Below are positions 18,453 through 27,440 of a stretch of DNA of 64,000 nucleotides, one piece after another. The stretch spans positions 214,908 to 278,907 of the forward strand of contig JALHPO010000005.1 in NCBI GenBank assembly GCA_022842445.1, read 5' to 3'. A program made the translations under genes and the position numbers. The notes beneath the pieces were generated by a model that was not told the DNA's origin, searched no databases, and saw only the letters and a list, made by a program, of their open reading frames with translations. Position 1 is the first letter of the stretch; each line of letters begins with the position of its first letter. The DNA is from Nitrospira sp. Its GTDB lineage: Bacteria; Nitrospirota; Nitrospiria; Nitrospirales; Nitrospiraceae.

Positions 18453-18666
18453 TAGCCCGCATTATTCATGCCGATTCGTGACGAAACCGCTGAGACGCCA
18501 GGCGAGACGGGCGCGTGGAGTCCCGAGAGACCGAGGCATACTTGAAACAGCATGTCGAGGTTGCGAGGGGCGAGCCCGCCCGCTGGCCGCACGAAGCTCG
18601 CGGCCAAGCTTGTCGTAGCGGCGTATCGACGGTTGCAGTAGAAACGCTCATGAATAATGCGGGCTC
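18453..18666 (+). mobile_element. MITE-like inverted-repeat element, copy 3
   Basis: This 214-base copy has the same left end (TAGCCCGCATTATTCATG), the same core with the GCATACTTGAAACAGCATG hairpin, and the right end TCATGAATAATGCGGGCT. It carries a roughly 20-base GC-rich insertion relative to copy 2. The outer right TA has been lost (GGGCTC). It lies 16 bases after the stop of the M50 protease gene and before the HEXXH gene. Confidence 0.82.
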
Positions 18667-18681
18667 AGCCCGTTGGACAGT

Positions 18682-19665
18682 TTATGAATGGAAGGAGAAC
18701 GGAACCGGCGCAAAGGTCGAGACGAACACAGCCAGCGCAATCCAGCCGACGATCTTACGGTTACGTCCTAACGGAGCATGGGGATCGCTGACGGGCGGAT
18801 GACCAAGCCCCCAGAGCCCCGCCATGACCGCCCATAAAAACCAGCCCGGCCAGCCGGCAAATCCCAGGACGATTAGGATTGGAACCGCGATGAACGCCAT
18901 CGTCCGCTGTCTGCCTCCCCAAAGCGCATAGGCGACATGTCCGCCGTCAAGCTGGCCGATCGGAAGGAGATTGAGTGAGGTGACGAAGAAACCGAACCAG
19001 GCAGCAAAGGCAATCGGATGCAGCACGATATCCGATTCCGGTGAGATCGGCCCGATCACCAGCCATGCCAAAAACTGCAACAGCAACGGTTCCCCCAGGT
19101 GCAACCCAAACGCGGCAGTCCGCTCCACAACGGTCGAAAGATTCAGTCCTACGATCAGCACGACAACGGCAACAATAAACCCGGCCAGCGGGCCGGCGAC
19201 CCCGATGTCGAACAGGGCGCGGCGATCCATAATGGGTCCGCGCATGCGGATGATGGCGCCGAACGTTCCGATGAAATGGGGTGGCCCGGGAATGAATAAC
19301 GGCAGCGAGGCTGGCACTCCGTGAATCCTGGATAACAGATAGTGGCCGAATTCGTGCGTCGCCAGAATGAATAAAAGCGCCGCCGCAAAAGGAAGCCCTC
19401 GCCACAATGCCTCCGGATGTTCCAGCAGAAAATTCAGCGGCCCGCGGGCCGTCCCGCTGTACGATTGATAGGCGCCTGCCCATAAAGTTGTGAAGCAGGT
19501 CAGCAGAAACAGGCCGACGGGGAGCGCCCATGCTGAAAAAACAGACGGCGCTTCTTCATCGGCTTCGACCTCGCTGTCGATGGTCTGGGCGACGGCATCC
19601 GGTTCTTCCACAGTTTCCGCCTCACTCCGGATGCGTCGTTGATCGTCCTCCCCTAATCCATCCAT
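18682..19665 (-). CDS. Site-2 protease family (M50) membrane metalloprotease
   Basis: This 327-residue multi-pass protein has ATHEFGHYLLSR (HEXXH) near residue 105, and NLLPIGQLDGGHVAYALW, the second metal-ligand segment, near residue 225. This is the complete zinc site of intramembrane M50 proteases. A Glu/Asp-rich cytoplasmic N-terminus precedes the first helix. No PDZ domain is seen, so it resembles the short archaeal/plant EGY-type group rather than RseP. The substrate is unknown. Confidence 0.88.
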   Translation of the reverse strand: MDGLGEDDQRRIRSEAETVEEPDAVAQTIDSEVEADEEAPSVFSAWALPVGLFLLTCFTTLWAGAYQSYSGTARGPLNFLLEHPEALWRGLPFAAALLFILATHEFGHYLLSRIHGVPASLPLFIPGPPHFIGTFGAIIRMRGPIMDRRALFDIGVAGPLAGFIVAVVVLIVGLNLSTVVERTAAFGLHLGEPLLLQFLAWLVIGPISPESDIVLHPIAFAAWFGFFVTSLNLLPIGQLDGGHVAYALWGGRQRTMAFIAVPILIVLGFAGWPGWFLWAVMAGLWGLGHPPVSDPHAPLGRNRKIVGWIALAVFVSTFAPVPFSFHS

Positions 19666-19692
19666 GAAGTCCCTGATTGTTTGTCGGGTTTG

Positions 19693-20541
19693 TTATTCGA
19701 CGGTCACGAACGAGTTATGCTCCAGTTCCTCGGCCACAGTCGTGGCAGGACCGTGGCCCGGCAAAAGGCGATAGTTCGGCGGAAGTGCGAACAGACGTCT
19801 GCGCACCGAATCAAGGTGCGTGGCGTACAGATGGCTCGGATTGGATCGACCGATCGATCCGGCAAAGAGTGTGTCGCCGACAAAGCAGACCGGCTGCTTG
19901 GGGTCATCTATCCGATAACAGATTCCGCCTGGTGTATGGCCTGGAGTCGTGAGGCAGTGAACCCTCCGGCGGCCGACCTTGATGGCGCAGCCGTCCGCAG
20001 GCACAACCAGCAGCTCCGCCCGTGGTTTCCAATTCAACAGGTCAGTATCGTCCGGCCCCAAATAGACCGGAACTTCCCGATACGTGAGAATGCGATCGAT
20101 TCCCTCGGCATGATCGGCATGCCCGTGCGTCAGACAAATCCCCACAAGACGCAGGTCGCGTTTGTTCAGCACCTCGATCATGACAGACGCATTGTAGGCC
20201 GTATCGATCAGCAGGGCCTCACCCTCGTCATGAACGATGTAGCCCTGTACACCATAGCCGCCGATCGAGCCGTGCACCGTCTCGATCCAGTCCGGTTGGC
20301 GTTGCGCGACCGGCTCCCATTTGTCGATCGCAATCTGCGCAAGCGGCTCACTCCGCAAACCCAGCGCATTGGCAAGCGCGAGGAGTTCCGCTCGATCACG
20401 CGCCTGCTCTCCCCGTTCCAGCGCCGCGATTACTCCATCGGACAACCCGGCCCTGCGCGAGACATCGCCGGCCGAAAGCCCCAGACCTGTACGGGCTTTT
20501 TTCAGAATGTCACAGCAATCGTCTTCAAGCGGCACGATCAC
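19693..20541 (-). CDS. HTH (XRE-like) - metallo-beta-lactamase-fold hydrolase fusion
   Basis: The N-terminal 65 residues form a lambda-repressor-like helix-turn-helix (LGLSAGDVSRRAGLSDGVIAALERGE). The rest is a metallo-beta-lactamase domain with THGHADHAEG (HxHxDH), TTPGHTPGG, FVGDTLFAGSIG and PGHGP, the full two-metal site of the glyoxalase II/hydroxyacylglutathione hydrolase group. The DNA-binding domain on such an enzyme is unusual. The track start at 20589 runs through a dispersed repeat, so I prefer one of the in-frame GTG codons (20541 or 20535). Start certainty is low. Confidence 0.8.
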   Translation of the reverse strand: MIVPLEDDCCDILKKARTGLGLSAGDVSRRAGLSDGVIAALERGEQARDRAELLALANALGLRSEPLAQIAIDKWEPVAQRQPDWIETVHGSIGGYGVQGYIVHDEGEALLIDTAYNASVMIEVLNKRDLRLVGICLTHGHADHAEGIDRILTYREVPVYLGPDDTDLLNWKPRAELLVVPADGCAIKVGRRRVHCLTTPGHTPGGICYRIDDPKQPVCFVGDTLFAGSIGRSNPSHLYATHLDSVRRRLFALPPNYRLLPGHGPATTVAEELEHNSFVTVE

Positions 20542-20549
20542 CCCAGAGC

Positions 20550-20765
20550 TTATGGCTGATGGCGTATGGCACGGACATGGCGCCACCAATTCTGGCCCGG
20601 AAAGCTATTGTGTTCTCGCCGGCTGGAAGCGACGGGCACGGAGGCGTTCGCCATAGCGTCGCGGCGGTCCAACAGCTGCAATCGATAGCGCGCGACGGCA
20701 TTGCGACGTTGCGTCGCAGCCTCAGAGGAGTGCGCGGCCAAATAAGAAATCACTTCAGTCGCCAT
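20550..20765 (-). CDS. Possible small protein upstream of the HTH-hydrolase gene
   Basis: This 71-codon ORF has an ATG start and a GGGG run four bases upstream, and it ends nine bases before the neighbouring gene. The first 40 residues (SYLAAHSSEAATQRRNAVARY) could form an amphipathic helix. The end runs through the dispersed 'GCCATCAGCCATAAGCT' repeat, which argues against conservation. I recognise no family, and it may be spurious. Confidence 0.25.
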   Translation of the reverse strand: MATEVISYLAAHSSEAATQRRNAVARYRLQLLDRRDAMANASVPVASSRREHNSFPGQNWWRHVRAIRHQP

Positions 20766-20826
20766 ACAACCCCATCGTATTATGGCGATGCCGGAGCTGC
20801 CTCGCTTCGTCAGGCGAGAAATCTCT

Positions 20827-22344
20827 TCACCCCTCCGGAACCAGCTTGATCTCTTTCACCTCGCCGAAAGTCGAGAGCGCGGCCGGCAGGGTCTTGCCCG
20901 ATCCGACGGCGACGATTTTCAGACGATCCGGATAGAGATGCTTCTTGGCAGCCGCCAGGATCTCCTCTTTGGTCAGCTTCACGACCTTGTCGCGCAGCTG
21001 TTGCAGAAAGTCCTTCGGCAGCCCGTCGTACTCCAGCTCGATCAGGCGGTTCACAATCGCCGAGGGGCTGGAGAACGAAAAGATGAACGAATTCACGTAC
21101 GCGTCTTTCGCCTCCGCCAGCTCCGTATCGCTCACGAGTTCCGTGCGCATGCGCTCGATATTCGCCAGAAACCGCTCGATGACTTCCTGCGTGGAGACCG
21201 ATTTGGTCTCGGCCCGCACCAGCCAGATCCCCTGATCATGCACCCCGGTATTGAGCCGGCTGCCGACGGAATACGCCAGGCCGCGTTTGGTTCGGACATC
21301 GTTGAAAATGCGGCTGCGGAAGGAGCTGCCGCCCAAGATGTCGTTTGCAATCGCCAATGAGACATAATCGGGGTCGTGCTCTTTGATCGACAAATGGCCC
21401 ACGCGCAGATGAGTCTGCGTCGTGTCTTTGTCGATGAACCAGACCTCCGGCTTCCCCGCATCGCTCTCCGGCACGTCGGCGATCTTCAACTCCGGAACCG
21501 CGCCTTTCTTCCAATCGCCGAACGCGTCTCGCAACGCCGCAAGCATCGCCTCTTTCTTGAAGTCGCCGGTCACACCCAGAATGATGCCGTTGGGATGAAT
21601 CGTGCTACGGTGAAACGCGACCAGATCCTCTCTGGTAATGCGCCGTACTGAATCGATCGTACTCTCCCGCGCGGTCGGATGTTCCGCGCCGTAGAGCAGC
21701 TTGATGAATTCTCGGCCCACAATGGAACCGGGATTATCCTGGCGGCGGCGGATCCCTTCGATCGCCTGTAATTTGGCCAATTCGAGGCGCGCCGGCTCGA
21801 ACGCCGGAGTCCGGATGAGCGCGGCGAAGATCTGCAACCCCCGCTTCAGATCTTTGCTTAACACGTCGAGCGAGGCAGACCCCGATTGTCTGCCGATACC
21901 GATGCTGACATCGCCCGCAAACTGTTCCAGTGCTTCATCGACTTCTTCCGCCGAGAAGCCCCCGCCCCCTCCGGTGCGCATCACCGATCCGGTCAAGGCC
22001 GCAAGACCGACCTTATCGGCCGGATCAAGCCAACTTCCTGTTCGCATCGTGGCCGTCATGGTAATCAACGGGAGTTCGTGGTCTTCCAACAAATACACGA
22101 CCATGCCATTGTCGAGCACGATCCGTTCCGGGTCAGGCGGCAAGAACTCAACGGGTTTGAAGGTCATCGTCCGAGGATCGCCGAGCGCCACCCCCCCCGC
22201 GCAACCCGCCACAACCGATGCCAAAAGGACAATTGCCATCCCAAGAAAACTCAGCGTTCCGACACCCCTCCCCCCTACCCCCTCACGCCTCACCTGAGTC
22301 CCATCGCCCCTTACCCCTAACCCCTTACCCCTTACCATCCTCAC
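20827..22344 (-). CDS. M16-family peptidase-like lipoprotein, inactive-type partner subunit
   Basis: This M16 (insulinase/processing peptidase) homologue has two repeated domains (DNGMVVYLLEDHELPLI at the first strand, VGHLSIKEHDPDY in the second half). The inverse zinc motif HXXEH is missing: the site reads GLAALTGSVMRTGG. It is probably the non-catalytic half of a heterodimer with the upstream M16 gene. A lipobox-like LLASVVAGC occurs near residue 48. The start is uncertain: a GTG at 22344 overlaps the upstream stop as GTGA, an ATG lies at 22338 and another at 22239. The first 35 codons are low-complexity. Confidence 0.85.
   Translation of the reverse strand: MRMVRGKGLGVRGDGTQVRREGVGGRGVGTLSFLGMAIVLLASVVAGCAGGVALGDPRTMTFKPVEFLPPDPERIVLDNGMVVYLLEDHELPLITMTATMRTGSWLDPADKVGLAALTGSVMRTGGGGGFSAEEVDEALEQFAGDVSIGIGRQSGSASLDVLSKDLKRGLQIFAALIRTPAFEPARLELAKLQAIEGIRRRQDNPGSIVGREFIKLLYGAEHPTARESTIDSVRRITREDLVAFHRSTIHPNGIILGVTGDFKKEAMLAALRDAFGDWKKGAVPELKIADVPESDAGKPEVWFIDKDTTQTHLRVGHLSIKEHDPDYVSLAIANDILGGSSFRSRIFNDVRTKRGLAYSVGSRLNTGVHDQGIWLVRAETKSVSTQEVIERFLANIERMRTELVSDTELAEAKDAYVNSFIFSFSSPSAIVNRLIELEYDGLPKDFLQQLRDKVVKLTKEEILAAAKKHLYPDRLKIVAVGSGKTLPAALSTFGEVKEIKLVPEG
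22255..22340. repeat. Purine-rich low-complexity tract (GGGGTAAGGGGTTAGG type)
   Basis: On the reverse strand this tract is an irregular run of GGGGTAAGG, GGTTAGGGG and GTGAGG units. It lies at the 5' end of the second M16 gene and translates as a Gly/Arg/Val-rich stretch. Its low complexity makes the gene start hard to place. It may be intergenic sequence that only happens to be open. Confidence 0.6.
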
Positions 22345-24032
22345 TGTGCCACCCCATTGTTCTGCGTTGCGGCTAGGGCTTTGCCGTTGCTCTTTTTAAC
22401 CAGCATTCCAACCGTCCGATTCGACTTCGTAAAATACTGGGCCGCGACACGCTGTACATCGGCGGGGGTCACCGCGGCAACCCTGTCACGAGACCTCAGG
22501 ATGTCGCGCCAATCGCCGGCCACCGCTTGATACATCGCCAGCTGGGACGCCAGACCGCTGTTGGACCGCAGTGCACGCACCATATCGGCATCCAGATTAT
22601 TGATCACCCGCTCAAGTTCCTTGGGTGAAACCGGCTCTCGCTTCAGCCGTTCCAACTCCTCATAGATCGCCGCTTCCAGTTCGGCCGTCGTATGGGGCGC
22701 CAGCGGCGTCGCCATAATGATGAACAGATTGGGTGCGCGCACACCCGGATGGCTCGCATCTGAACGGACCGAGGCCGCCAGCCTCTGTTCCCGTACCAGT
22801 CTCCGATGAAGGCGGGAGGTGAGCCCATCGGAGAGCACCGCATCGATGACATCGAACACATCATCATCCGGATGTCCCAACCCCGGCTTATGATATCCGA
22901 TGACCATTGACGGCTCCGCGTCGAACTCCACCTCCACCCGCCGCTCACCTCGCTGATCCGGCTCCACTGCCACCCGTGCCGACGACTGGGGCGCCGCGGG
23001 GATCTTCCCGAACGTGCGTTCGATCAAGGCAATCGTTTCTTCGGGATTGAGATCGCCGACCAGTGAGATCGTGGCACGATTCGGCCCATAGTGGGTTTTG
23101 AAAAAGGCTTCGGTTTCGTCCGGCGTCAACGACAAGATATCCGATCCCCAGCCGATCGTCGGCACCCCATAGCCGTGCGCGCGGAACGCCGCCGAAGTGA
23201 ATGTTTCAAACAACAACCCATTCGGACTGTCCTCGTTGCGCAACCGCCGTTCTTCCATGACTACGCCGCGTTCTTTATAGAATTCCCGCAACACAGGACT
23301 GGCCATACGGTCGGATTCCACTGCGGCCCACAATGGGAGACGATTGGCCGGCAGGCTGATCGTGTAGCGGGTGAGGTCTTTGCCGGTGGACGCATTGAAT
23401 CCCACCCCTCCATGCCGTTGATAGAGCAGCGCCACTTCATTGCCGACGACGTATTGGGACGCCTGCGCTTGCAGATCCGTAAACCGCTTCTGTAGAACAT
23501 CGACCGCGGCCTGCTCTTCGGCCGTCGCCCCGCCGGTCTTCTTGACGATCTCGCGCTGACGTTGTTCCAGTTCAGTGCCGACGCGAGCCAATTCATCGAG
23601 AATCGGCTTCTCCTTCTCATAATCCTTGGTGCCGACTATTCTGGTGCCCTTGAACGCCATGTGCTCATACAAGTGGGCGAGCCCCGTCTGTCCCACCTGC
23701 TCATTGATCCCGCCGACAGCGAAGGTGATGTTGATCGACACCACCGGCGTCTGATGACGCTCGACCATCAGTACCGTCAAACCATTGGCCAGCTTGTGTT
23801 CAATCACACGTTCCGCCAGACTGGGCGACGCGGCAGACAGCACGTGGGCATTGAAGACAAGACTAAGGGCCATGGCAAAAGCGCAGATTGTGAAGCGTGC
23901 GGTGTGAAGCCCGGCAAGGACGCAGGATAGATTTCTCATGCAGGAGGCGGGACTTGCTTCATCAACCCTCTCTTGTTTCGGCGGCTTTGCGAGATACACT
24001 TCACGAAATACGAGCGACGATCGAACGATCAT
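22341..24032 (-). CDS. M16-family zinc peptidase (active subunit)
   Basis: This 563-residue protein has the inverse zinc motif HLYEHMAFKGT (HXXEH) near residue 120 and the downstream Glu region. A C-terminal M16 domain has the arginine/tyrosine motif region. A hydrophobic export segment (FTICAFAMALSLVFNAHVLSA) begins near residue 48 behind a long N-region. The ATG at 24032 is supported by GGAG eight bases upstream and an ATGA overlap with the phosphatase gene, so the long N-region looks genuine. It probably pairs with the downstream M16 homologue in the periplasm. Confidence 0.9.
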   Translation of the reverse strand: MIVRSSLVFREVYLAKPPKQERVDEASPASCMRNLSCVLAGLHTARFTICAFAMALSLVFNAHVLSAASPSLAERVIEHKLANGLTVLMVERHQTPVVSINITFAVGGINEQVGQTGLAHLYEHMAFKGTRIVGTKDYEKEKPILDELARVGTELEQRQREIVKKTGGATAEEQAAVDVLQKRFTDLQAQASQYVVGNEVALLYQRHGGVGFNASTGKDLTRYTISLPANRLPLWAAVESDRMASPVLREFYKERGVVMEERRLRNEDSPNGLLFETFTSAAFRAHGYGVPTIGWGSDILSLTPDETEAFFKTHYGPNRATISLVGDLNPEETIALIERTFGKIPAAPQSSARVAVEPDQRGERRVEVEFDAEPSMVIGYHKPGLGHPDDDVFDVIDAVLSDGLTSRLHRRLVREQRLAASVRSDASHPGVRAPNLFIIMATPLAPHTTAELEAAIYEELERLKREPVSPKELERVINNLDADMVRALRSNSGLASQLAMYQAVAGDWRDILRSRDRVAAVTPADVQRVAAQYFTKSNRTVGMLVKKSNGKALAATQNNGVAQ

Positions 24033-24676
24033 ATAAAGATCTCCATCAGTTCCTCCGGCCGTTCAATGAACCAATCAGGCTGACAGGCCGCCATCTTGTC
24101 CCGATTTCCCATCCCGTAGCCGACTGCACAGACGCGGATGCCGGCATTGTGGCCGCCGTTGATGTCGTTGGTGCTGTCTCCCACCAGAACGGCCTGATCT
24201 TTCGAGACATTCAACTGTTCCATGACATGCAGCAACATGCCCGGTTCCGGCTTGAGCCCGAACCCGTTGTCACCGCCGACGAGATACGTGAAATGCTGTG
24301 CGCCTAACCCGTTCAAGATGACACGCGTATATTCGATCGACTTGTTGGTGGCGACGGCCTTCTGTTTATGCGCGAAGTGGCGCAGCATGGGTTCAATACC
24401 AGGGAAAAAAGTCGTCCGATCCAGGCAATGGGCGAGGTAATGGCCGCGGAACACCTTGAGAGCATCTTCGAAGCTGGTTCGGCCCTCCTCCCCTACTGCG
24501 AGACGCAGCAACTTCTTCACGCCATCGCCGACGAATCCGAAAATCTCTTCCAACGGGCGTTCCGGCAAACCCAACTCGGCCAAGGTCAAATTCACGGACT
24601 TTGCGATATCCCACTTGGACTCGATCAGTGTGCCGTCAAGATCGAAGATGAGCAACTGTACGGACGTCTTCCCCAT
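24029..24676 (-). CDS. gph: HAD-family phosphatase, phosphoglycolate phosphatase type
   Basis: This 215-residue haloacid dehalogenase-fold protein has motif I FDLDGTLIESKW, motif II VATNKS, motif III region LKPEPGM and motif IV VLVGDSTNDINGG. The cap domain contains GVKKLLRLAVGEE. It would dephosphorylate 2-phosphoglycolate or a related small phosphate; members of this group vary in substrate, so the symbol is provisional. It overlaps the M16 gene (ATGA) and abuts the upstream orphan, forming a four-gene reverse-strand operon. Confidence 0.82.
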   Translation of the reverse strand: MGKTSVQLLIFDLDGTLIESKWDIAKSVNLTLAELGLPERPLEEIFGFVGDGVKKLLRLAVGEEGRTSFEDALKVFRGHYLAHCLDRTTFFPGIEPMLRHFAHKQKAVATNKSIEYTRVILNGLGAQHFTYLVGGDNGFGLKPEPGMLLHVMEQLNVSKDQAVLVGDSTNDINGGHNAGIRVCAVGYGMGNRDKMAACQPDWFIERPEELMEIFI

Positions 24677-25306
24677 TTATCTCGCCTTTCGTAAGGAACC
24701 TTCAAGCGCCGCCAGGACACCGCGCTGTGCCGCATCCTGCTCATGGAGCGCAGCTTCGCGCGCAAAGTTCACCATCCGCGGCACTCCGATATGAGGAGGA
24801 ATCACCGGCTCGACGATACGCCAGCTGTTTCGCACGGCCTTCACATGGAACCGCACTTCTTCCGTCTTATCCTCAGGCACAAAGACCGCAGACTTGAAAT
24901 TGACAGACCCCCGAACCCGAAAGGTGACGGGTATGATAATGTCCATATTGTCGATGATGGTCCACTGCCGGTAATCCTCCGGCACCGTGGCCTCCTGAAT
25001 CACCACGACATGGTCCCACGACGGCTCTTCTTTCCAATCGACATACGGGGCGAGCACATCGAATCCCATAGCCTCCAGGCGGGCGCCTTTCTGATCCAAA
25101 CGCACGTACCGCTTAACGATCTCGGCGGGAGACCGTTTCAGCGAGCCGCTCTGGGTGAACCCGGTCTGGGCTTGTCCATCACCGGCAGTCGCAACCAGGC
25201 CGAGGACGACACACACCACAACGGCATAACCCACATACCTGACGACTGAATCGGGCACATTCCGGCGGACCGGATCAATCACAGGGGCAAGGCGTGAACT
25301 CCGCAC
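24677..25306 (-). CDS. Exported or membrane-anchored protein of unknown function
   Basis: This 209-residue protein has a signal-anchor/signal segment near residues 25-45 (VGYAVVVCVVLGLVATAG). The mature region has alternating strands (VVVIQEATVPEDYRQW, IIPVTFRVRGSVNFKSAVF, EEVRFHVKAVRNSWRIVEPV), resembling a small NTF2- or SnoaL-like layout. I recognise no named family. It is the first gene of the operon gph-M16-M16; its stop directly abuts the gph start. It may help the exported peptidases. Confidence 0.65.
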   Translation of the reverse strand: MRSSRLAPVIDPVRRNVPDSVVRYVGYAVVVCVVLGLVATAGDGQAQTGFTQSGSLKRSPAEIVKRYVRLDQKGARLEAMGFDVLAPYVDWKEEPSWDHVVVIQEATVPEDYRQWTIIDNMDIIIPVTFRVRGSVNFKSAVFVPEDKTEEVRFHVKAVRNSWRIVEPVIPPHIGVPRMVNFAREAALHEQDAAQRGVLAALEGSLRKAR

Positions 25307-25686
25307 AATAGATACCCTTCGTTCTCTCGTTCAATCCGGGAATCTCAGAATGGCCGTATGATATGAAATGTATCGCACGGTCGACGGCGAGTGTCAGCCG
25401 AGTCGAGACGTATTCTAGCAAACAGCCACCGAGACATCCAGGCAGGCTTGCCATCCATACAGATCGCTGTGTATCTGCCACCGGGACACACAGGATGGCC
25501 ACACATCTGTGTCATCTTTGTGTGCAGGTCCGGTTCACCTGGCTGAGCGTTTTGAACAAAAGCGACGGGTGAGAGATCCCGCACGCGGTCAAGATTGCCT
25601 GGGGGTCTGTCGGCGGAGGCAGGAACAGTCTTTGTGAATAGACCAGGTTAGAAGTCTGAAGCGGAGTAGCCGACGATGCCGTCGGC
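25307..25686. other. 380-base gap without a convincing gene
   Basis: Several short ORFs cross here, but none has a ribosome site plus protein-like composition. The reverse-strand part near 25310-25400 should hold the promoter of the gph operon. No clear hairpin or repeat was recognised. Confidence 0.35.
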
Positions 25687-25911
25687 CTATATGGCTTTCT
25701 TCCGGATGATCTGCTTCTTCAGGCCAGGAGACCCCTTCCGCCGCTCTCTTTTCTGCTCCAGTACATACACGCCGTCCCTCCATCGGGCTTGTACCGTGAT
25801 CTGGTGAGCCTTGCAGATACTGTGCGTCTCACGGAAGTCTTCCAGCGGCGCCTTTTCCCCGATCAATCCGATGTCCCCTTCTCGGCGGCACCAGGAACAG
25901 ATGATTCTCAT
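25687..25911 (-). CDS. Small Cys-containing protein of unknown function
   Basis: This 74-residue protein starts at the ATG at 25911, which follows AAAGGAG by about 13 bases; the track's longer start has no support. It begins MRIICSWCRREGD and later has HSICKAHQITVQARW, giving a CXXC plus C/H set that could bind zinc. The C-terminal half is very basic (EQKRERRKGSPGLKKQIIRKK). The function is unknown; a small nucleic-acid or regulatory protein is possible. Confidence 0.6.
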   Translation of the reverse strand: MRIICSWCRREGDIGLIGEKAPLEDFRETHSICKAHQITVQARWRDGVYVLEQKRERRKGSPGLKKQIIRKKAI

Positions 25912-26156
25912 GGCTGACTCGTATCTCCTTTGAAGCTTATCTAAAAAAAGCAAAAATCGCGCCCAAATGAGAATCGCGTGGCGACAGAGAACGCCTTTGG
26001 AAACTGCGGGTTCTGAGACATTATCTCCACACAGCAAGGACGGAGAGACCTCTCATGACAGTTTTTGGCATCAGGGTGAGCAGATGTGAGCAGTAGAGGT
26101 TCGGAACGGATTTCTTGACCGGTTCTCGTCCTGCATGATAGGGTGCGCCCCCTGTT
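25912..26156. other. Divergent intergenic region upstream of hemL
   Basis: This 245-base region lies between a reverse-strand small gene and forward hemL and should hold both promoters. No operator or riboswitch pattern was recognised. Confidence 0.4.
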
Positions 26157-27440
26157 ATGAAAACAACTCGGTCCGCCAAACTCTTCAGTGAAGCCCAACA
26201 ACTCATTCCCGGCGGTGTGAACAGCCCGGTACGCGCCTTCCGATCGGTCGGAGGCCAGCCGCGGTTCATTCAACGAGCCAAGGGGTCTCGTCTGTACGAC
26301 GTGGACCGAAACGTCTATATCGACTACGTGCTGTCCTGGGGCCCCATGATCCTCGGGCATGCCGCGCCTTCGGTCGTCAGCGCCATCAAGAAAGCGGCGG
26401 GTAACGGCACCAGCTACGGCGCCCCGACGGAATTGGAAGTTGCGCTGGCGAAAGAGATTCACGCAGCTTACCCCTCCATGGAAAAGATCCGCCTGGTCAG
26501 CTCCGGAACCGAAGCGGTCATGAGCGCGATTCGCGTGGCGCGAGGCTTCACCAAACGCGACGGCATCCTCAAATTCGAGGGCTGCTACCATGGCCACAGC
26601 GACTATCTGCTGGCCAAGGCCGGATCGGGCTTGGCCACGCTGGGGATTCCGGATTCACCCGGTGTCCCGGCTGATTTTGTGAAACATACTCTGACCGCCC
26701 CCTATAACGACATTCGCACGGTCCAACAGCTGATCAAAGAACACCGGAACCAGCTCGCCTGCATCATCCTCGAACCGATCGCCGGCAACATGGGCGTCGT
26801 GCCACCGGCTCCGGACTTCCTCGCTGCACTCCGCCGGTTGACGGCCGAGAATGATATCCTGTTGATTTTCGACGAAGTCATCTCAGGGTTTCGCGTGAGC
26901 TACGGAGGAGCGCAAGCGCTCTATGACATCAAGCCGGACCTCACTGTGCTGGGGAAAATCATCGGAGGGGGATTACCCGTCGGCGCCTACGGCGGACGAC
27001 AAGAGATCATGGATCTCATCGCGCCGGTCGGGCCGGTCTATCAAGCCGGCACGTTATCGGGAAATCCGCTTGCCGTGACTGCGGGACTGGCGACACTCAA
27101 GCAATTGCGAACAAAAGGACTCTATAAGAAGCTGGAAGCCTCTTCAGCAGCCTTGGCCAAAGGCATCGGCGAAGCGGCCAAGAAAGCGGGCGTCCCGCTC
27201 ACGCAAACCAGAGTGGGGTCGATGCTGACGTCGTTCTTTACACCGGGTCCTGTTGTGGATTGGAATACAGCCAAGCAATCCGACACGAAGCGGTACGGTC
27301 AGTTCTTTCATCACATGCTGGAACAAGGCGTCTATCTCGCCCCGTCCCAGTTTGAAGCAGCCTTCCTCTCCACCGCCCACAGCGCGCAGGATATCGAGAA
27401 GACGATCCGCGCCGCGCACGTTGCATTCAAGAGCTTATAG
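26157..27440 (+). CDS. hemL: Glutamate-1-semialdehyde 2,1-aminomutase
   Basis: This 427-residue class-III PLP enzyme makes 5-aminolevulinate by the C5 pathway of haem and sirohaem synthesis. Signatures are [16 protein letters not shown] at the N-terminus, [24 protein letters not shown] and [16 protein letters not shown], which carries the PLP lysine. [13 protein letters not shown] is the phosphate-binding part of the partner subunit. Length is normal for the family. No ribosome site is obvious before the ATG. Confidence 0.96.
   Translation: MKTTRSAKLFSEAQQLIPGGVNSPVRAFRSVGGQPRFIQRAKGSRLYDVDRNVYIDYVLSWGPMILGHAAPSVVSAIKKAAGNGTSYGAPTELEVALAKEIHAAYPSMEKIRLVSSGTEAVMSAIRVARGFTKRDGILKFEGCYHGHSDYLLAKAGSGLATLGIPDSPGVPADFVKHTLTAPYNDIRTVQQLIKEHRNQLACIILEPIAGNMGVVPPAPDFLAALRRLTAENDILLIFDEVISGFRVSYGGAQALYDIKPDLTVLGKIIGGGLPVGAYGGRQEIMDLIAPVGPVYQAGTLSGNPLAVTAGLATLKQLRTKGLYKKLEASSAALAKGIGEAAKKAGVPLTQTRVGSMLTSFFTPGPVVDWNTAKQSDTKRYGQFFHHMLEQGVYLAPSQFEAAFLSTAHSAQDIEKTIRAAHVAFKSL

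Noticed and set aside
18515-18802. ORF within repeat copy 3
   Set aside because: It follows the repeat sequence and runs into the M50 gene's end on the opposite strand, and is not conserved between copies.
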